Assembly (NCBI RefSeq): GCF_000282975.1
Contig: NZ_ALJC01000075.1
Span: 186,001-250,000, forward strand
Source: Pseudomonas psychrophila HA-4
GTDB taxonomy: Bacteria > Pseudomonadota > Gammaproteobacteria > Pseudomonadales > Pseudomonadaceae
Length of the DNA stretch: 64,000 nucleotides
Reading direction: 5' to 3'
Position numbers and translations under genes: made by a program. Positions 28,701-38,400 of the stretch are shown here, in pieces. Position 1 is the stretch's first letter. The number at the start of each line of letters is the position of its first letter. The notes under the pieces were generated by a model, which was given only the letters and a program-made list of their open reading frames with translations, made no database searches and was not told where the DNA came from.

Positions 28701-31700
28701 GGCGTTAATATCCAGACGCCCGTTCCCCGTGCCCGCACCGTTGCTGATAACCGCACCCGGTGCTCCCGTGGCGCCTTGCCAGATCAGATTGGCGGTGTGG
28801 ATGGTCGCCACATTATCGGCATTGCCCGAGCCGTAGATCGCCGGGGTCGTCAGCACTAGGTTGTTCAGCAACGACTTGCCGGTCTGTGCGTCGTAAGTGT
28901 CCAGAGACGTGGAACCATAGAAGTTGAACGCCTGGCCCGCCGACAGTTGCAGGGTTTCCAGTGCCGGGCTCCCCGTGCTGGTATCACCGCGCATTAAGCG
29001 TTCAAGCACATGCTGGTTAAGGGTCAAGCCCGATGGCAGCACAGCGCGTGCGCTGGCATCCGCCAGCGCAGTCGTGCTGCCGACGTTGATATTGCTCAAG
29101 GCCAGCGTCAGGTGACGGGTGCCATAACGCACGGCATCGTCCAGTTGTAGGGCTTTGTCGGTCGCCGCGACAATACTGCCCTGCGAATAGATGGTGGTCT
29201 GGCCTGAGCAGTTACTGTTCGGGCACACGCCGATCTGGATATTGCCCGTCGGTTCTTTATTGAGGTTGAGATAAGGCAGCACATTGAGCAGGCCATTGGA
29301 CACGGCCAACAGGCTCGGCACGCCTTCATAAATAAAGCCATCACGGGCGTCATAGATCGCTGCGCCACGGCCTAAGGTTGTAATCGAAGCGCCCTGTTCC
29401 ACCACGATATTGCCGGGGCCCGCCACGATCACCACTTCGGGGGCCGAGAGAGTCGCACCGCTGCGCAGGAACACCGAGTTGCCCGGTGTGTTCACACCAA
29501 ATGGGAACTTGATGATATTCCCGTTGCGGCCATATTCCACTTGCGGCAAGCCGCCAATAAAGATGCGTTTGGCATTCAGATTGTTAAGGCTTTGGGCCGT
29601 GAGCGTCAGCCCCTCGAAGGCCTCCAGAGGGCTGTTGGCATCGACGATTTGGGTGTGCCAGTTCTCGACCGTTTCGCCGCCCAGGTTGATCACGCCCACG
29701 GTACCGCCGTAACCGCCTTGGGCCGCTTCAAATTGGCCAATGCCCTCGAACGTGAAGGTATCTCTGCCTGCGCCGCCGCCAAACGCCAACTTGAGGGTTT
29801 TGGCATCCGCCTCCAGCATGGGCCGTGGTACACCGAGCTTGGCTGCATCGGCGATGGCAAATTGCGCGTAGCTGGTTTCGTTGTACTGCGAATAGCGGCG
29901 CAAGGTGTCGCCAGACGTCAGGATCACTTGGCTGTTAACGCTGTTGTGCATGCCGGTGTTGATAATCGACAGTTGCCCGGCCGTTGACCACGAACCGTTG
30001 CGCATCAGTGTTGTTGCGCCATCACTGCCCTGCCCGGCAAAACCGTTGATTTCCACCCGGAAGGCGCCCGGCTTCAAGGCGTAGGTAGATGGCATTAAGG
30101 TGTAGGTGCCCGCGGGCAAGCCCGGTACGCCTGCGCCAAGGGTGATTTGCTGGCCCACCAGCGGCGTGCTCGCGCCAGCTTCGCCCGTGGCCGGTGCATA
30201 ACCCGGTTGAACGCCCGGCACAATGGCATAGATCGGGTTGGTGCCCAGCCCTGGCAAGCTAAAGCCGCCAGTGGCACCAAACTGAACCAGCGGATTGAAG
30301 CGTGCATCAGTAGAGCCCCCACGCCCGGAAATAAAGCCTGCACCCAGCAACTCACCGCCGCCAGACAAGTCCAGTGTGGCGCCGGGCAATACCGTTGCCT
30401 TGGTACCCCCTAGAATCACGCCTATTGTGAGCTCGCCACTGCCTGTCTGCCCCAAGCCGCCCTGCCCGACGAAGACCACATTTTTACCGTTATAGCGATA
30501 CACCTGACCATCCACTGTGCCGCCGTATGGCAGCACCAGGCCCTTGGCGCTGACCGATGTGAGGCTGCCCGGCAACAGTTCTACCCGGGAGTTGCCCGCG
30601 TTACCGAGCTCAATCAGCCCCAGCGGCGCACGTAATACACCGCCCTGTTTAATGGTGTAAGCCCCCAATTGCAGGCGGCCGAACACAGAGTCCGGGGCCA
30701 CACCATGATCATCACCGACCTTTTCGATCGTCAGGGAACGGGTCGGATCAAAAACCACTTGGTTGTTAAGGGTGTCAACGTCGCCCACCAGCACTTGGGC
30801 CTTGATGTCAGAGCCCGGGTAGATGCGCGCGGCGCGCAGGGTCAAGTCACCTGCCGCACGTAATTGGGTGCTGAAGCCACTGGAAGTGTCGCCGCCATCG
30901 CGCCCAGCAAGAAAGCGCAGATCGCCGCTGCTGTTGAGCTGGACGTTATCGAAGCTCTTCGTGTCGCCAAACCCAAAGCGATCGCGAATGTCCAGCAAAC
31001 CGCTGTCAACGATTAACGTGCCCTGACTGCGCAACCCTGGCGACGTGTCAGCGATGTAAGGTCGGGTCCAAGCTTCCATACCGGATTTGTCCGGTTCAAG
31101 CATGCCACTGAGCACCACATGCGGGGCGCTGAGGTTAACGCGCGACGTTGGGTTGGCGTTGCGTGTCAGGTTAATGCCACCGGTATACAGGTGCAGGCTT
31201 TGCCCTAGGTTCAGCGAGATATCACCGTCAACGTTGAACACACCACGGACCAGCAACGTCAGGTTGTCAAAACCACCGGCCTTGACCTGGTCCACACCCA
31301 GCGCGCCGTGACCGTAGATCAACGAGTCTGCCGCAGCTTCGGCGCTGTCAGGCACGTTGATGGTTTTATGCTGCTGGCTCAGTACCAGTTCACGCACTGG
31401 CAATACTCGGTCTGTGACGTATTCCCTCAAGTAATACGGGGCTTCCAGCGCCAGCGACAGTCTCCCGCCTGCGGCACCCTCGCCCCCGGCATTCGCCTTG
31501 AAGCGGCCGTCTAGGTACAGACCATTATTGGAGGCGAAGGCAATGTTGCCGCCATTGCTGGCCACGTTAACCCGGCCCTGCCCCGGTATATCGAGTAACG
31601 CCTGACTGCCGGACGCATCCAAAAGTGCGCCTTCACGCACGACCACAAACAGATCGCTGGCCTTGGCGATGCCGGTGCCGGGGTCGACATCGCCACCGAC

Positions 31701-34700
31701 GATGATCTGCCCGCCATTGCGCACCTGCCCATACGCACGTCCGCGGTTGTCAGTGGCGGCCACGGCACGCGAGGCCACGTCAATCACTGCCTGCCCACCG
31801 ATCCAGATCGAGCGGCCGTGACCGATACCATCAACTGCACTGGATTCGCTGTTGCTCAGGCCCGTAAGGCTGACACTGCCGCCCCAAGCGTTCAGCGTGC
31901 CATCGACCGTTAGTTGGCCGATGCTGCGCAGGTTGATTGCCTGGCCAGGGTCGACATTAATCACTGAGCCCTTGCCCACGGTCAGTGCAGTGGTCTCGGC
32001 CAGCGCGCCGGAGGCGATGGTGGTGCCCGCGTTCAAGTTCAGGCTCGCGCCACGACGCTGAGTCAACACACCCTTGAGCGCATCTTCCTGGTACAGCGAG
32101 GGTGTCCAGCGCTCTAGTACGGTGGCCGGGTCGATGCCGGTTGGCGAGGTCGACGCCCTGTCACCTTGGCGATAAACCGGCATCGTGACATCGACCTGAG
32201 TGCCATCTGTGATCAGCAGGCCTTCGTTGCCGGTAATGTCGTAGGCCGAGAAGCCTTTTTTGAAGAAATCACCCGAGACATGCAGGGTGTCGGCGTCAGG
32301 TGCCGTGGCGCTTTCACCGATCTGGACTTTACGCGCCTGTACCGCCAGCTTTCCGCCGCCCGTCAGCCCGTAAGCGCGCAGTTCACTGCCTAACTCGAGC
32401 GTATCCATGGCCGCCAGGGTTGCACTGCCGCCCTTGCCGCCGATGAACTTGCCATCCAGACCCACCGTGGCCCCGGAAGACACATCTATCACGCTGCCTT
32501 GGGCCAGATTCAGGTCGCCGGTGGTGCGCAGCGACACATTGCCGCCATTCATGTACGCGGCACCACTGTTGTTCACGCCGTCCTGAGCCAGGTTGTTCCA
32601 GCGTCCAGTTGCGTCGAGCTTGACTCCGCCAGCCAACTTGACCCATGCCGGAGCCTCGCTTGTGGGCTGTAGGTACACATCACCCACGGCCATGTCGCGC
32701 TCTCTGTCGGGCTGAAGGAATATATTGCCCACATTGATGCTGCCCGCATGAGCGGTCAGGTTGGCATTAATCGCCGCTTTAGGAGTGAACAGCGTTATGT
32801 CGCCGCCATCGGCCACTTTCAGTGCGCCGTTGACAGTGATCTGCTGATTGGCAGAGGTCTTGATTGCGCCCAGTTCAACGCCATTAAGCTGGTCGCTGTC
32901 GAGAACGACCTTGCCCTGACGATCCGTAGGCAATGCTGTGTCCAGGTTCAGGCCATCAGCGATTTTTTGCGCATTGGACTCAAACACAATCTCGTTGGTG
33001 ACCGGGTTCAGGCTGTAGCGCAACGTGCCAGTGCTCTTATTAAAGACTGGCGTGTAGTTACCGATGATCAGTTGCGCACGCTGGGCCGCAGCTTTGGGTG
33101 TCTGCTGATAACCATCCGTATTGATCGTTGGGGTCTTGACCTGGCGCTCGCCCTCGAACACGTCACTGATCAAGTGCCCTTCGAGCACTGCGCCAGTGGT
33201 ACTGATCACCAGCTTGCCAGCGTCGCGGCCCACGGTATAACCGGCCTCGTTTCGGCTTTTCGGGGCAATCAGCGGGTTGTAGTAAAAATCGGTGCGACCC
33301 CAGCGCGCGTTGGTGTCTTCAAACCCTTTATAGATACCGGAGTAAAGAATGTCGCCGGGCGCCTTAGACAATTCATACAAGCGACCATCCGGACCTTTAA
33401 GCCAGGTTTGGCGAATTGAACCGCCCTGCACATCGACCGTGCCACCCGACAGATTGAATTGCGCGTTCTTTTCGGTGACTACTTCGTTACCGGTAAAGGT
33501 CAGTGTGCCGCCCTGTGCCATCCACTCACGAACGCTATGACCTTGGGTGCCCAGATAGCCGCCGACTTCCAGCAGGCCACCAGCGGTGTACCAGCGATCA
33601 GTGGCATAGCCGTTGGTGCCCGCTGGCACAAATACCAGCGCGCGCAGGTCGACCCAGACATCGTTGTTGATCAGCTTGCCGCCATCCCGGTTGACCTGCG
33701 CATCGCGCTGCTCGTTGCCCTGAATGTTGATCTTGATGATGTTGGATTCCATCGACACTTTGACGCCAACCGCACCCGACACGTCAACCATTGCCCCGTC
33801 GCGAACCAGGCTGCGCTGCGCGGCTGTCACAGCAACCTGACCACCCGTGGCCAAGGTGGTGGAACCGTCCTTGAACTCAACGGTGCCGCCGCTGACGATG
33901 TCGATCCGCGACTGGTCGATACGATCACTGATGGTGCTCAGGTTATCGAACAGCCCGGTAGCATTGTTGACCGGGTTCGGACGACCGTCGAGGTTGAGCA
34001 GGCCATTATCACGCTGGCTGTTAAGCGCAGTGGCGTCGCTGCCCTCCAGCAGAATGGCCGTGGTACTGCCCTTGCCCAAGGTGACCGTGCCAGTGCTGTC
34101 AGTGACCGAGTTCAACAGGTGGACAGTGCCTCGGGTGTCCACCGAGGTGCTGGCCAAGGCCACGCCGTTTTGCTCGACCTTATGCCCGGTCAGCGTGACG
34201 TCACCCGTCGAAGCCATGATCAGGCCATTGTTACTGACCTTACCTGCCGTACTCCCCGCTTCGAGGCTGGTCGCGACTTCATTGCCGCGTGTGGTGGAGT
34301 TCTGGTTGCCCGAGGTACCCACGCCACGGCGGATGTAAAAACTGTCGCCCGCGGCCAGTGTGGTCTGGCCCTTTGGGGTGATGATGGTGCCGGCGTTTTC
34401 AACCTCCGAGCCTAGCAACAAGGCGTAGCCACCGGATTCGGTAGACAGCGTGGCGGCGTGGGTCTGAATCACTGCGCCACGTTGGACCTCAACGTTGCCT
34501 GCGGCGTCGGTAAAGGTCGGACTAGAGCCGTCCACATCCACGTAAATACCGCGCTGGGTGAATTGGTCGTCGGTGATGGTGGCGGCACCGGCCACCAAGT
34601 TGCGCACGTTGACCTGGCTGGTGCCGCTGAACACCACGCCGTTACGGTTCATGATCATGACCGTACCGGCGCCTTTGATCTGCCCCTGAATTTCGCTTGG

Positions 34701-35297
34701 CTTGGCGTTGGGGTCGTTGACCCGGTTAAGCGCAGCCCAGTTCGACTGCTGTTGGAAATCGACCGTGGTGTTGCGCCCTACGTTGAAGGTTTCCCAGTTG
34801 AGGATCGCCTTGTCAGCGGTCTGTTCAATACTGACGGTGGTCTTGCCACCTGATTGGCTTTGAGTCGGGCTTTTGGCGTTGGTCCAGCCTTGGGTCAGGC
34901 TGTTGTCGACCTGCAAGCCGCCTTTGCCCAGACCATCAGCAATAGTCGTCACCTGGCCCAACGCCGCTTGGCGTCCGGCAGCTTGAGCCGCTTGCTGAGC
35001 AGCAATGGCCGCGACCGTGGTATTGAGCGTGGTTAGGGACCGTTGCAACTGCTGATTGACTTTGGCCTGCTGGTTCAGCGACGGGATCTTCGGCATCTGC
35101 GCCTGCGTTCGCGCAGCAGTGGCGGCTTGAGACGCGCCCTTGTCGGCGAACCAGCCAGCGCTGAACACTGTGGCACCGTGGGCACTGCCTGCGACCATCA
35201 GTAAGGCGATGGCATGGGCCAAGGGCTTAAGCCGCAGAATCGTAGGGCCGCCAGGGCCTTGAGCTTTGGAGTTAATCGGTGCTTTGCAACGGACCAT
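22788..35297 (-). CDS. pdtA: Giant two-partner secretion exoprotein, copy 1 (PdtA-like)
   Basis: 4,169 residues. A long signal sequence (cleavage near SAHGA, about 40) is followed by an Ala/Gln-rich segment (about 55-115) and the TPS secretion domain at about 125-400 (NWETFNVG at 167; the MNRNGVVF motif, equivalent to NPNGI, at 216). About 3,300 residues of beta-helix-type repeats follow, then a C-terminal DUF3739-like region (SIQMLTPGGNQTFGIEG, then AGDIDLIAPLGTIDAGEAG) and an Ala/Ser-rich tail ending DERGQISL. It is exported by PdtB and probably acts as an adhesin or surface fibre. Notable are an RGD at about 2103, a C-x4-C at about 2021, and a duplicated cysteine mini-domain at about 3006-3112. 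The start at 35297 has GAGGAT upstream. The relation to P. aeruginosa PdtA rests on gene order and domain type. Confidence 0.92.
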   Translation of the reverse strand: MVRCKAPINSKAQGPGGPTILRLKPLAHAIALLMVAGSAHGATVFSAGWFADKGASQAATAARTQAQMPKIPSLNQQAKVNQQLQRSLTTLNTTVAAIAAQQAAQAAGRQAALGQVTTIADGLGKGGLQVDNSLTQGWTNAKSPTQSQSGGKTTVSIEQTADKAILNWETFNVGRNTTVDFQQQSNWAALNRVNDPNAKPSEIQGQIKGAGTVMIMNRNGVVFSGTSQVNVRNLVAGAATITDDQFTQRGIYVDVDGSSPTFTDAAGNVEVQRGAVIQTHAATLSTESGGYALLLGSEVENAGTIITPKGQTTLAAGDSFYIRRGVGTSGNQNSTTRGNEVATSLEAGSTAGKVSNNGLIMASTGDVTLTGHKVEQNGVALASTSVDTRGTVHLLNSVTDSTGTVTLGKGSTTAILLEGSDATALNSQRDNGLLNLDGRPNPVNNATGLFDNLSTISDRIDQSRIDIVSGGTVEFKDGSTTLATGGQVAVTAAQRSLVRDGAMVDVSGAVGVKVSMESNIIKINIQGNEQRDAQVNRDGGKLINNDVWVDLRALVFVPAGTNGYATDRWYTAGGLLEVGGYLGTQGHSVREWMAQGGTLTFTGNEVVTEKNAQFNLSGGTVDVQGGSIRQTWLKGPDGRLYELSKAPGDILYSGIYKGFEDTNARWGRTDFYYNPLIAPKSRNEAGYTVGRDAGKLVISTTGAVLEGHLISDVFEGERQVKTPTINTDGYQQTPKAAAQRAQLIIGNYTPVFNKSTGTLRYSLNPVTNEIVFESNAQKIADGLNLDTALPTDRQGKVVLDSDQLNGVELGAIKTSANQQITVNGALKVADGGDITLFTPKAAINANLTAHAGSINVGNIFLQPDRERDMAVGDVYLQPTSEAPAWVKLAGGVKLDATGRWNNLAQDGVNNSGAAYMNGGNVSLRTTGDLNLAQGSVIDVSSGATVGLDGKFIGGKGGSATLAAMDTLELGSELRAYGLTGGGKLAVQARKVQIGESATAPDADTLHVSGDFFKKGFSAYDITGNEGLLITDGTQVDVTMPVYRQGDRASTSPTGIDPATVLERWTPSLYQEDALKGVLTQRRGASLNLNAGTTIASGALAETTALTVGKGSVINVDPGQAINLRSIGQLTVDGTLNAWGGSVSLTGLSNSESSAVDGIGHGRSIWIGGQAVIDVASRAVAATDNRGRAYGQVRNGGQIIVGGDVDPGTGIAKASDLFVVVREGALLDASGSQALLDIPGQGRVNVASNGGNIAFASNNGLYLDGRFKANAGGEGAAGGRLSLALEAPYYLREYVTDRVLPVRELVLSQQHKTINVPDSAEAAADSLIYGHGALGVDQVKAGGFDNLTLLVRGVFNVDGDISLNLGQSLHLYTGGINLTRNANPTSRVNLSAPHVVLSGMLEPDKSGMEAWTRPYIADTSPGLRSQGTLIVDSGLLDIRDRFGFGDTKSFDNVQLNSSGDLRFLAGRDGGDTSSGFSTQLRAAGDLTLRAARIYPGSDIKAQVLVGDVDTLNNQVVFDPTRSLTIEKVGDDHGVAPDSVFGRLQLGAYTIKQGGVLRAPLGLIELGNAGNSRVELLPGSLTSVSAKGLVLPYGGTVDGQVYRYNGKNVVFVGQGGLGQTGSGELTIGVILGGTKATVLPGATLDLSGGGELLGAGFISGRGGSTDARFNPLVQFGATGGFSLPGLGTNPIYAIVPGVQPGYAPATGEAGASTPLVGQQITLGAGVPGLPAGTYTLMPSTYALKPGAFRVEINGFAGQGSDGATTLMRNGSWSTAGQLSIINTGMHNSVNSQVILTSGDTLRRYSQYNETSYAQFAIADAAKLGVPRPMLEADAKTLKLAFGGGAGRDTFTFEGIGQFEAAQGGYGGTVGVINLGGETVENWHTQIVDANSPLEAFEGLTLTAQSLNNLNAKRIFIGGLPQVEYGRNGNIIKFPFGVNTPGNSVFLRSGATLSAPEVVIVAGPGNIVVEQGASITTLGRGAAIYDARDGFIYEGVPSLLAVSNGLLNVLPYLNLNKEPTGNIQIGVCPNSNCSGQTTIYSQGSIVAATDKALQLDDAVRYGTRHLTLALSNINVGSTTALADASARAVLPSGLTLNQHVLERLMRGDTSTGSPALETLQLSAGQAFNFYGSTSLDTYDAQTGKSLLNNLVLTTPAIYGSGNADNVATIHTANLIWQGATGAPGAVISNGAGTGNGRLDINAERIEFGYGPFAQPSNNTVFDRLVLGFASVNLNASDRITANYKGSLSVYQHQGAYDPVSGFAYSGGNLNILTPLMTGEGGSLSRITAGGTIDISASAGPRGTVKGYGGELSLKGDSIRLASAVVLPSGKVTLDATHDVVLTDESLIDVAGRAVVFNDITQYGAGGDVLLDSRYGNIRQAAGSTIDLSAKHNQGGKLRAVALDAANGMVDLQGKILGGNSGYYNAVGTLVPYQGSSVEVQAQRLGASASLDQQFAALNQRLNDGEVFGARSFQLKQGDLTIGDGLKANIINVSVDSGSLRVTGRVDASGERVGSINLAGKNGLTLDGSAMLDAHGSQVRVDSYGKIIDSPNRAMVVLASGTGQLTLADGLSIDLRHGTAGTPGNDGRNRGTLEMNAPRLNSNDIAIDASGRLDIKGARAITLNAMATYDDAPLMTDPTASGRPYQVIDQAYLDGKHALSTAFINAALKNSNLLTQKLAGLNNATYADAFHLRPGVEIISKTPNGDLVVQGDVDLSGYRYASLNRNSQKTSVYGSGESGSLTLRAGGDLSIYGSINDGFAPPPPTVDDNGWVLLKGRDFSSGGTIVPGNGVVLADGTTYMAGSVLNYDLPIKGTTVVAGTRLPARATLAQELTLPADTVLAAAVLDASGNTLLAAGTLLKQPVTLQAGTQLDAGTLLGQPIELLAMLWPKGVPLPALYQALDPGRNVVTLDGNIALARGSLIPMGTDVKLVGNVDSIKLRPEVAGRQGNNWAISPMLAEGSQSWSLRLVAGADTEAADSRLLQPHPSSGTLRLADSHFGMFAKLLPPKGVLVWSAYAVEDLGNAGVEVKEGDPVDQSILDEFGLGTVADFCTNFADYCQAKMMYVWTSYAAGILQRRGIIVEVGGVVEDRILESLGVRGGASKFCVATPSYCVSKSPKEYAPLPSSSRFSVVRTGTGDLQLLSGGNLSVDSSYGVYTAGTSSTGTYAGDPFNQPRALKGGSTVLKEKPSYFEQFVNGGSESLYRAWYPEAGGNLTLNVNGNLTGNLDNGGSYSQLRPNSDDSGNNTADVGNWLWRQGSGDVATGGKAQPTAWWINFGTYTNIISDNLIGFTGFGTLGGGDVDVTVGGDAGSLKEPTYTIDGNNKRTQGLVLAVGSTGRVSNDGSLQLTGGGDLRLQVRGALNPVSIIETAGNRDGVLTNTRGNVHVQAASIGRVDTLYGTTAQVPGDVRAADPLRASRSRPQGGVTLVAGDATFSLHTLGDLVVQTVEDAGRVRQYNQSAFSRNDVTGGSSSWYTLWTPNTAVDLYAEGGNLTPFLVGTNTDMAVVYPSILRATAASGSFYYGKAATNRDYDSYSYPILLAPGKNGQLQFLAQDSIYAGGFSVTQSGTALSSMATPWNPAFFATLGWQNYSNLSQTGNYNTYGNQGLSLFTFGPGTASEPLSNTADPSRFYAVQGDLIGVNSGRIIAYKNAGVQHAGETWYEGSRPVWMMAGRDIVSSGANPGDNGQIYPEVFATGNLFVHNNATDISIVSAGRDIIYSSFNIAGPGALEITAGRNIVMDDKVSVTSMGPIVAGDLRQGASIAMQAGAGASGADYQRFVEAYLNPANQLALGEPLLASGAKVPKTYEKELLVWLGERFGFVGDSEQAVAYFKQLPGEQQRVFARDVYFAELEAGGREYTQAGGVREGSYARGRAAIAALFPAKDVAGNALNYLGDIRMFGGAGVHTDFGGSIQMLTPGGNQTFGIEGVAPPASAGVITQGAGNIQLYSLGSILLGQSRIMTTFGGSIMGWSAEGDINAGRGSKTTVVYTPPKRTYDNWGNVALSPSVPSTGAGIATLNPIPEVPAGDIDLIAPLGTIDAGEAGIRVSGNINIAALRIVNAANIQTQGKSSGVPVAATVNTGALSSASSAGAAASQAADNAARNQQAAARQSRASIVTVEVLSFGSEPVQREPEQTQAVPGYNPNSPVQVLGAGRLSDQARANLTEDERGQISL

Positions 35298-35372
35298 CTG
35301 GGGTCATCCTCATTGGTTCTCGCCCTAAGGTGAGCTTCACGTTCAGGAAATAGGCCGTTGCGGGAGGGCTGG

Positions 35373-35399
35373 ACCGAACCCTTGTCATTGAAAGTTCAT
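35373..35399 (-). promoter_or_regulatory. Shared PHO-box-like and promoter-like element upstream of pdtA1
   Basis: On the minus strand: ATGAA-N8-ATGAC-N5-TTCGGT. The plus-strand reading at 35382-35399 is TTGTCAT-TGAA-AGTTCAT. The region downstream of it towards the start (CCAGCCCTC, then CCTATTTCC) is also conserved upstream of pdtA2. It lies about 75 bp from the pdtA1 start, after the pdtA2 terminator, so pdtA1 probably has its own promoter. Confidence 0.5.
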
Positions 35400-35424
35400 A
35401 AAAAAACACGAATGCGGTGCTGAG

Positions 35425-35453
35425 AAAAAAGAGGGGTGATCAACGACCACCCC
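35425..35453 (-). terminator. Rho-independent terminator after pdtA2
   Basis: Minus-strand GGGGTGGTCGTTGATCACCCC, a stem with one wobble or mismatch, followed by TC and six T. It lies about 28 bp after the pdtA2 stop and closely resembles the terminator after pdtA1. This indicates that the terminator was duplicated with the gene. Confidence 0.88.
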
Positions 35454-35481
35454 AAGGGAAAACTACAAAACCGTGCTGCGG

Positions 35482-38400
35482 TTAGAGACTTATTTGACGG
35501 CGCTCCTCATCGGTGAGGCTGGCTTGCGCATGGTCACTCAACGGCCCAGCACCGATGATCTGCACCGGACTGTTTGGGTTGTAGCCTGTGGTTTTTGGGG
35601 TTTGCTCTATATCGCGTTGCACCGGTTCACTGCCAAAGCTCAAGACTTCAACTGTCACGATTGAAGCCCTTGCCTGCCGCGCGGCTGCTTGCTGGTTGCG
35701 TGTTGCGCTGTCGGCGGCCTGGGCTGCTGCCGAGCCAGCAGAACTGGCAGAACTCAAGGCCCCGGTATTGACAGTGGCCGACACCGGCACTCCGCTCGAT
35801 TTGCCCTGGGTCTGGATGTTTGCGGCATTGACCACACGCAAAGCGGCGATGTTGATGTTGCCGGATACCCGGATTCCCGCCTCCCCCGCGTCAATGGTGC
35901 CCAGTGGCGCAATGAGGTCGATATCACCTGCCGGTACTTCTGGGATCGGGTTAAGCGTTGCAATACCGGCACCGGTGCTCGGTACCGATGGCGCTAGGCC
36001 GACGTTGCCCCAATAGTCATAAACCCGCTTCGGTGGCGTGTACACCACGGTGGTCTTGGAGCCACGACCGGCGTTGATGTCACCGGCCCCCGACCAACCC
36101 ATGATTGAACCGCCGAAGGTGGTCATGATCCGGCTTTGGCCCAGCAAAATGCTCCTCAGGGAATACAGGCTAATGTCGCCCGCGCCTTGAGTGATAATGC
36201 CCGCCGACGCCGGGGGCGCATTACCCTCGATACCGAAAGTTTGGCCACCGCCGGGGGTCAGTAACTGGATCGAACCACCGAAATCGGTGTGTACGCCAGC
36301 GCCGCCGAACATTGTGATATCACCCTTGTAAGTGATCGGGTTTCCAGCCACGTCCTTTTCCGGGAACAGCGCGGCAATTGCCGAGCGCCCACGCACATAA
36401 CTGCCCTGGCGCACGCCGCCTTGCTGGTTGTACTCACGACCGGAGGCCTTGAGTTCGGCGAAATACACGTCACGGGCGAAGACCCGTTGTTGCTCGGAGG
36501 GCAGCGCCGCGTAAAAGCCCCGAGCCTGAGCGCTATCACCGACAAAACCGAAGCGCTCGGCCAGCCAGGTGACCAGTTCGTTTTCATAGGTCTTGGCGAC
36601 TTTGCCGCCTTGGATGGACAGCGCCTCACCCGGCTGGACGAGGTTGGCCGGGTTAAGGTAAGCCTGGACAAAATGCAGGAAATCCGCCCCATTGGGACCA
36701 AAGCCTGCTTGCATCACGATGCTTGCGCCAGGGCGTATGTCGCCGGGAGCCACCCCGCCTAGGCTGGTGACACTGACCTTGTCTTGCATAAGGATGTTAC
36801 GGCCCGCCGTCAGCTCCAGCGTGCCCGGCCCGGCCACGCTAAAGTTGCTGAAGAGAATGTCGCGACCAGCACTGGCAATAGAGATGTCATTGGGGTTGTT
36901 GTGCACGAACACGTTACCGGACAGGGTGTATTCACCGGTGCCCGACAGCCCCCCGAAGATACCGCCCAGCGGCGTACCGCTGCTGACGATGTCGCGTCCC
37001 GCGAGCATCCACACTGGCCCTGCACCTTCGTAATAGGTCTGGCGATAACGTGGGTCGTTTGATCCCATCATAGTGAGTGTGCGCCCACTGCTGACACCCA
37101 GCAGATCACCGTCTAAGGCATAGAAACGTGCAGGCTCAAGGGCATCGCCCCAGGCCATGCTCGCGGTGTTGGGGCCAAAGGCAAACAGTGGGTGAAGGCC
37201 CCAACGGGCAATATTGCCATCGCTGCCCAAATTACCGCTGCCGTTTACCACGATTTTATTGATGAACCCCGTGTAAGCCGGGTTCAGAATGCTCGCCAAG
37301 GTGTCTGGAGCGGCACTGGAGCGGCTAATGCTCAAGCCGCCGCCATAAATCGAGTCCCTCGCCAGCAGTTCCAATTGGCCTTTGGTCGACGGTGCCAAAA
37401 CCAACGCCCGCATCGCCTTGTCATCGGTGTTAAACGCCGAAGAATAGCCGTAATACAGGCTGCCATTGGCCGCGACGGCGCGTAAGGTTGCGGGGTATAC
37501 AGCAGCCATGTCCGTTTCTTGGGTCACGGTCAGCGGTGTCAGGTTGCCCCCGCTGGAAAACAGGTCCACGGCCGTGCGCTCGGTCCAGAGGCTGAACCAG
37601 CTCTGGCCAACGCCGTAAACGCCACCTCGCTCATACGCCAGGGCATTCATTTGCGACGCACGTCCAGGGTCTCCCACATCCTGCAATACCAAATCGCCAC
37701 GAGTTGCCAAGCTGAACGTGGCGTCGCCCGGTAACAGGCTCAAACCGCCAGCGGCAATCGCCGACGTAGAGCGCAAGGCATCTAGGGCCCGAACCTCACT
37801 AGGGCTCTGACTGTCACTGCGAATGCCATAGCGCAAGGTCAGGTTGCCCAGCGCGGCGCCGGTCATCTGCACATGCCCGCGCAGATTCACCAATGCGCCA
37901 TTGAGGTGGTCCCGGTAGACGTCACTGCCGCCGTTGAGGGAGCCACCCACGCGTAGGTTCAAATCACCCCCGCCAGTCAGTTGCAGGCTGCCATCAGCCC
38001 CGACGCGCCCCGTGCTGCCCACCGCTAGGACCAGTCCCGGGCTGCGGCCGTTGAGGCTTTGACTGCCAAAGCCCAGCGGCTTGCTGATCCCGGCATTGCC
38101 GCGCACGTCGATATCTAGGTTACCGCCGCCCAAGGTGCCAAAGCCGGTGAATCCGGTCATCTGATCGGCGCCGCCGTTATCGGACATATTGGCGATGTAG
38201 GTGCCAAAGTTGATCCACCAGGCGGTTGACTGCGCTTGGCTACCAGTCTTGTTATTGCCTTGGCGCCACAACCAATCGCCAACGTTCGCCGTGTCGTGCC
38301 CCACATCGCTGCGGGTCAATCGCCCTAAACTGATCGGCGCCATGCTCATGATGTCGCCGGTCAGGTTGCCGCCCACTTTTAACAACAGGTTGCCGCCACC

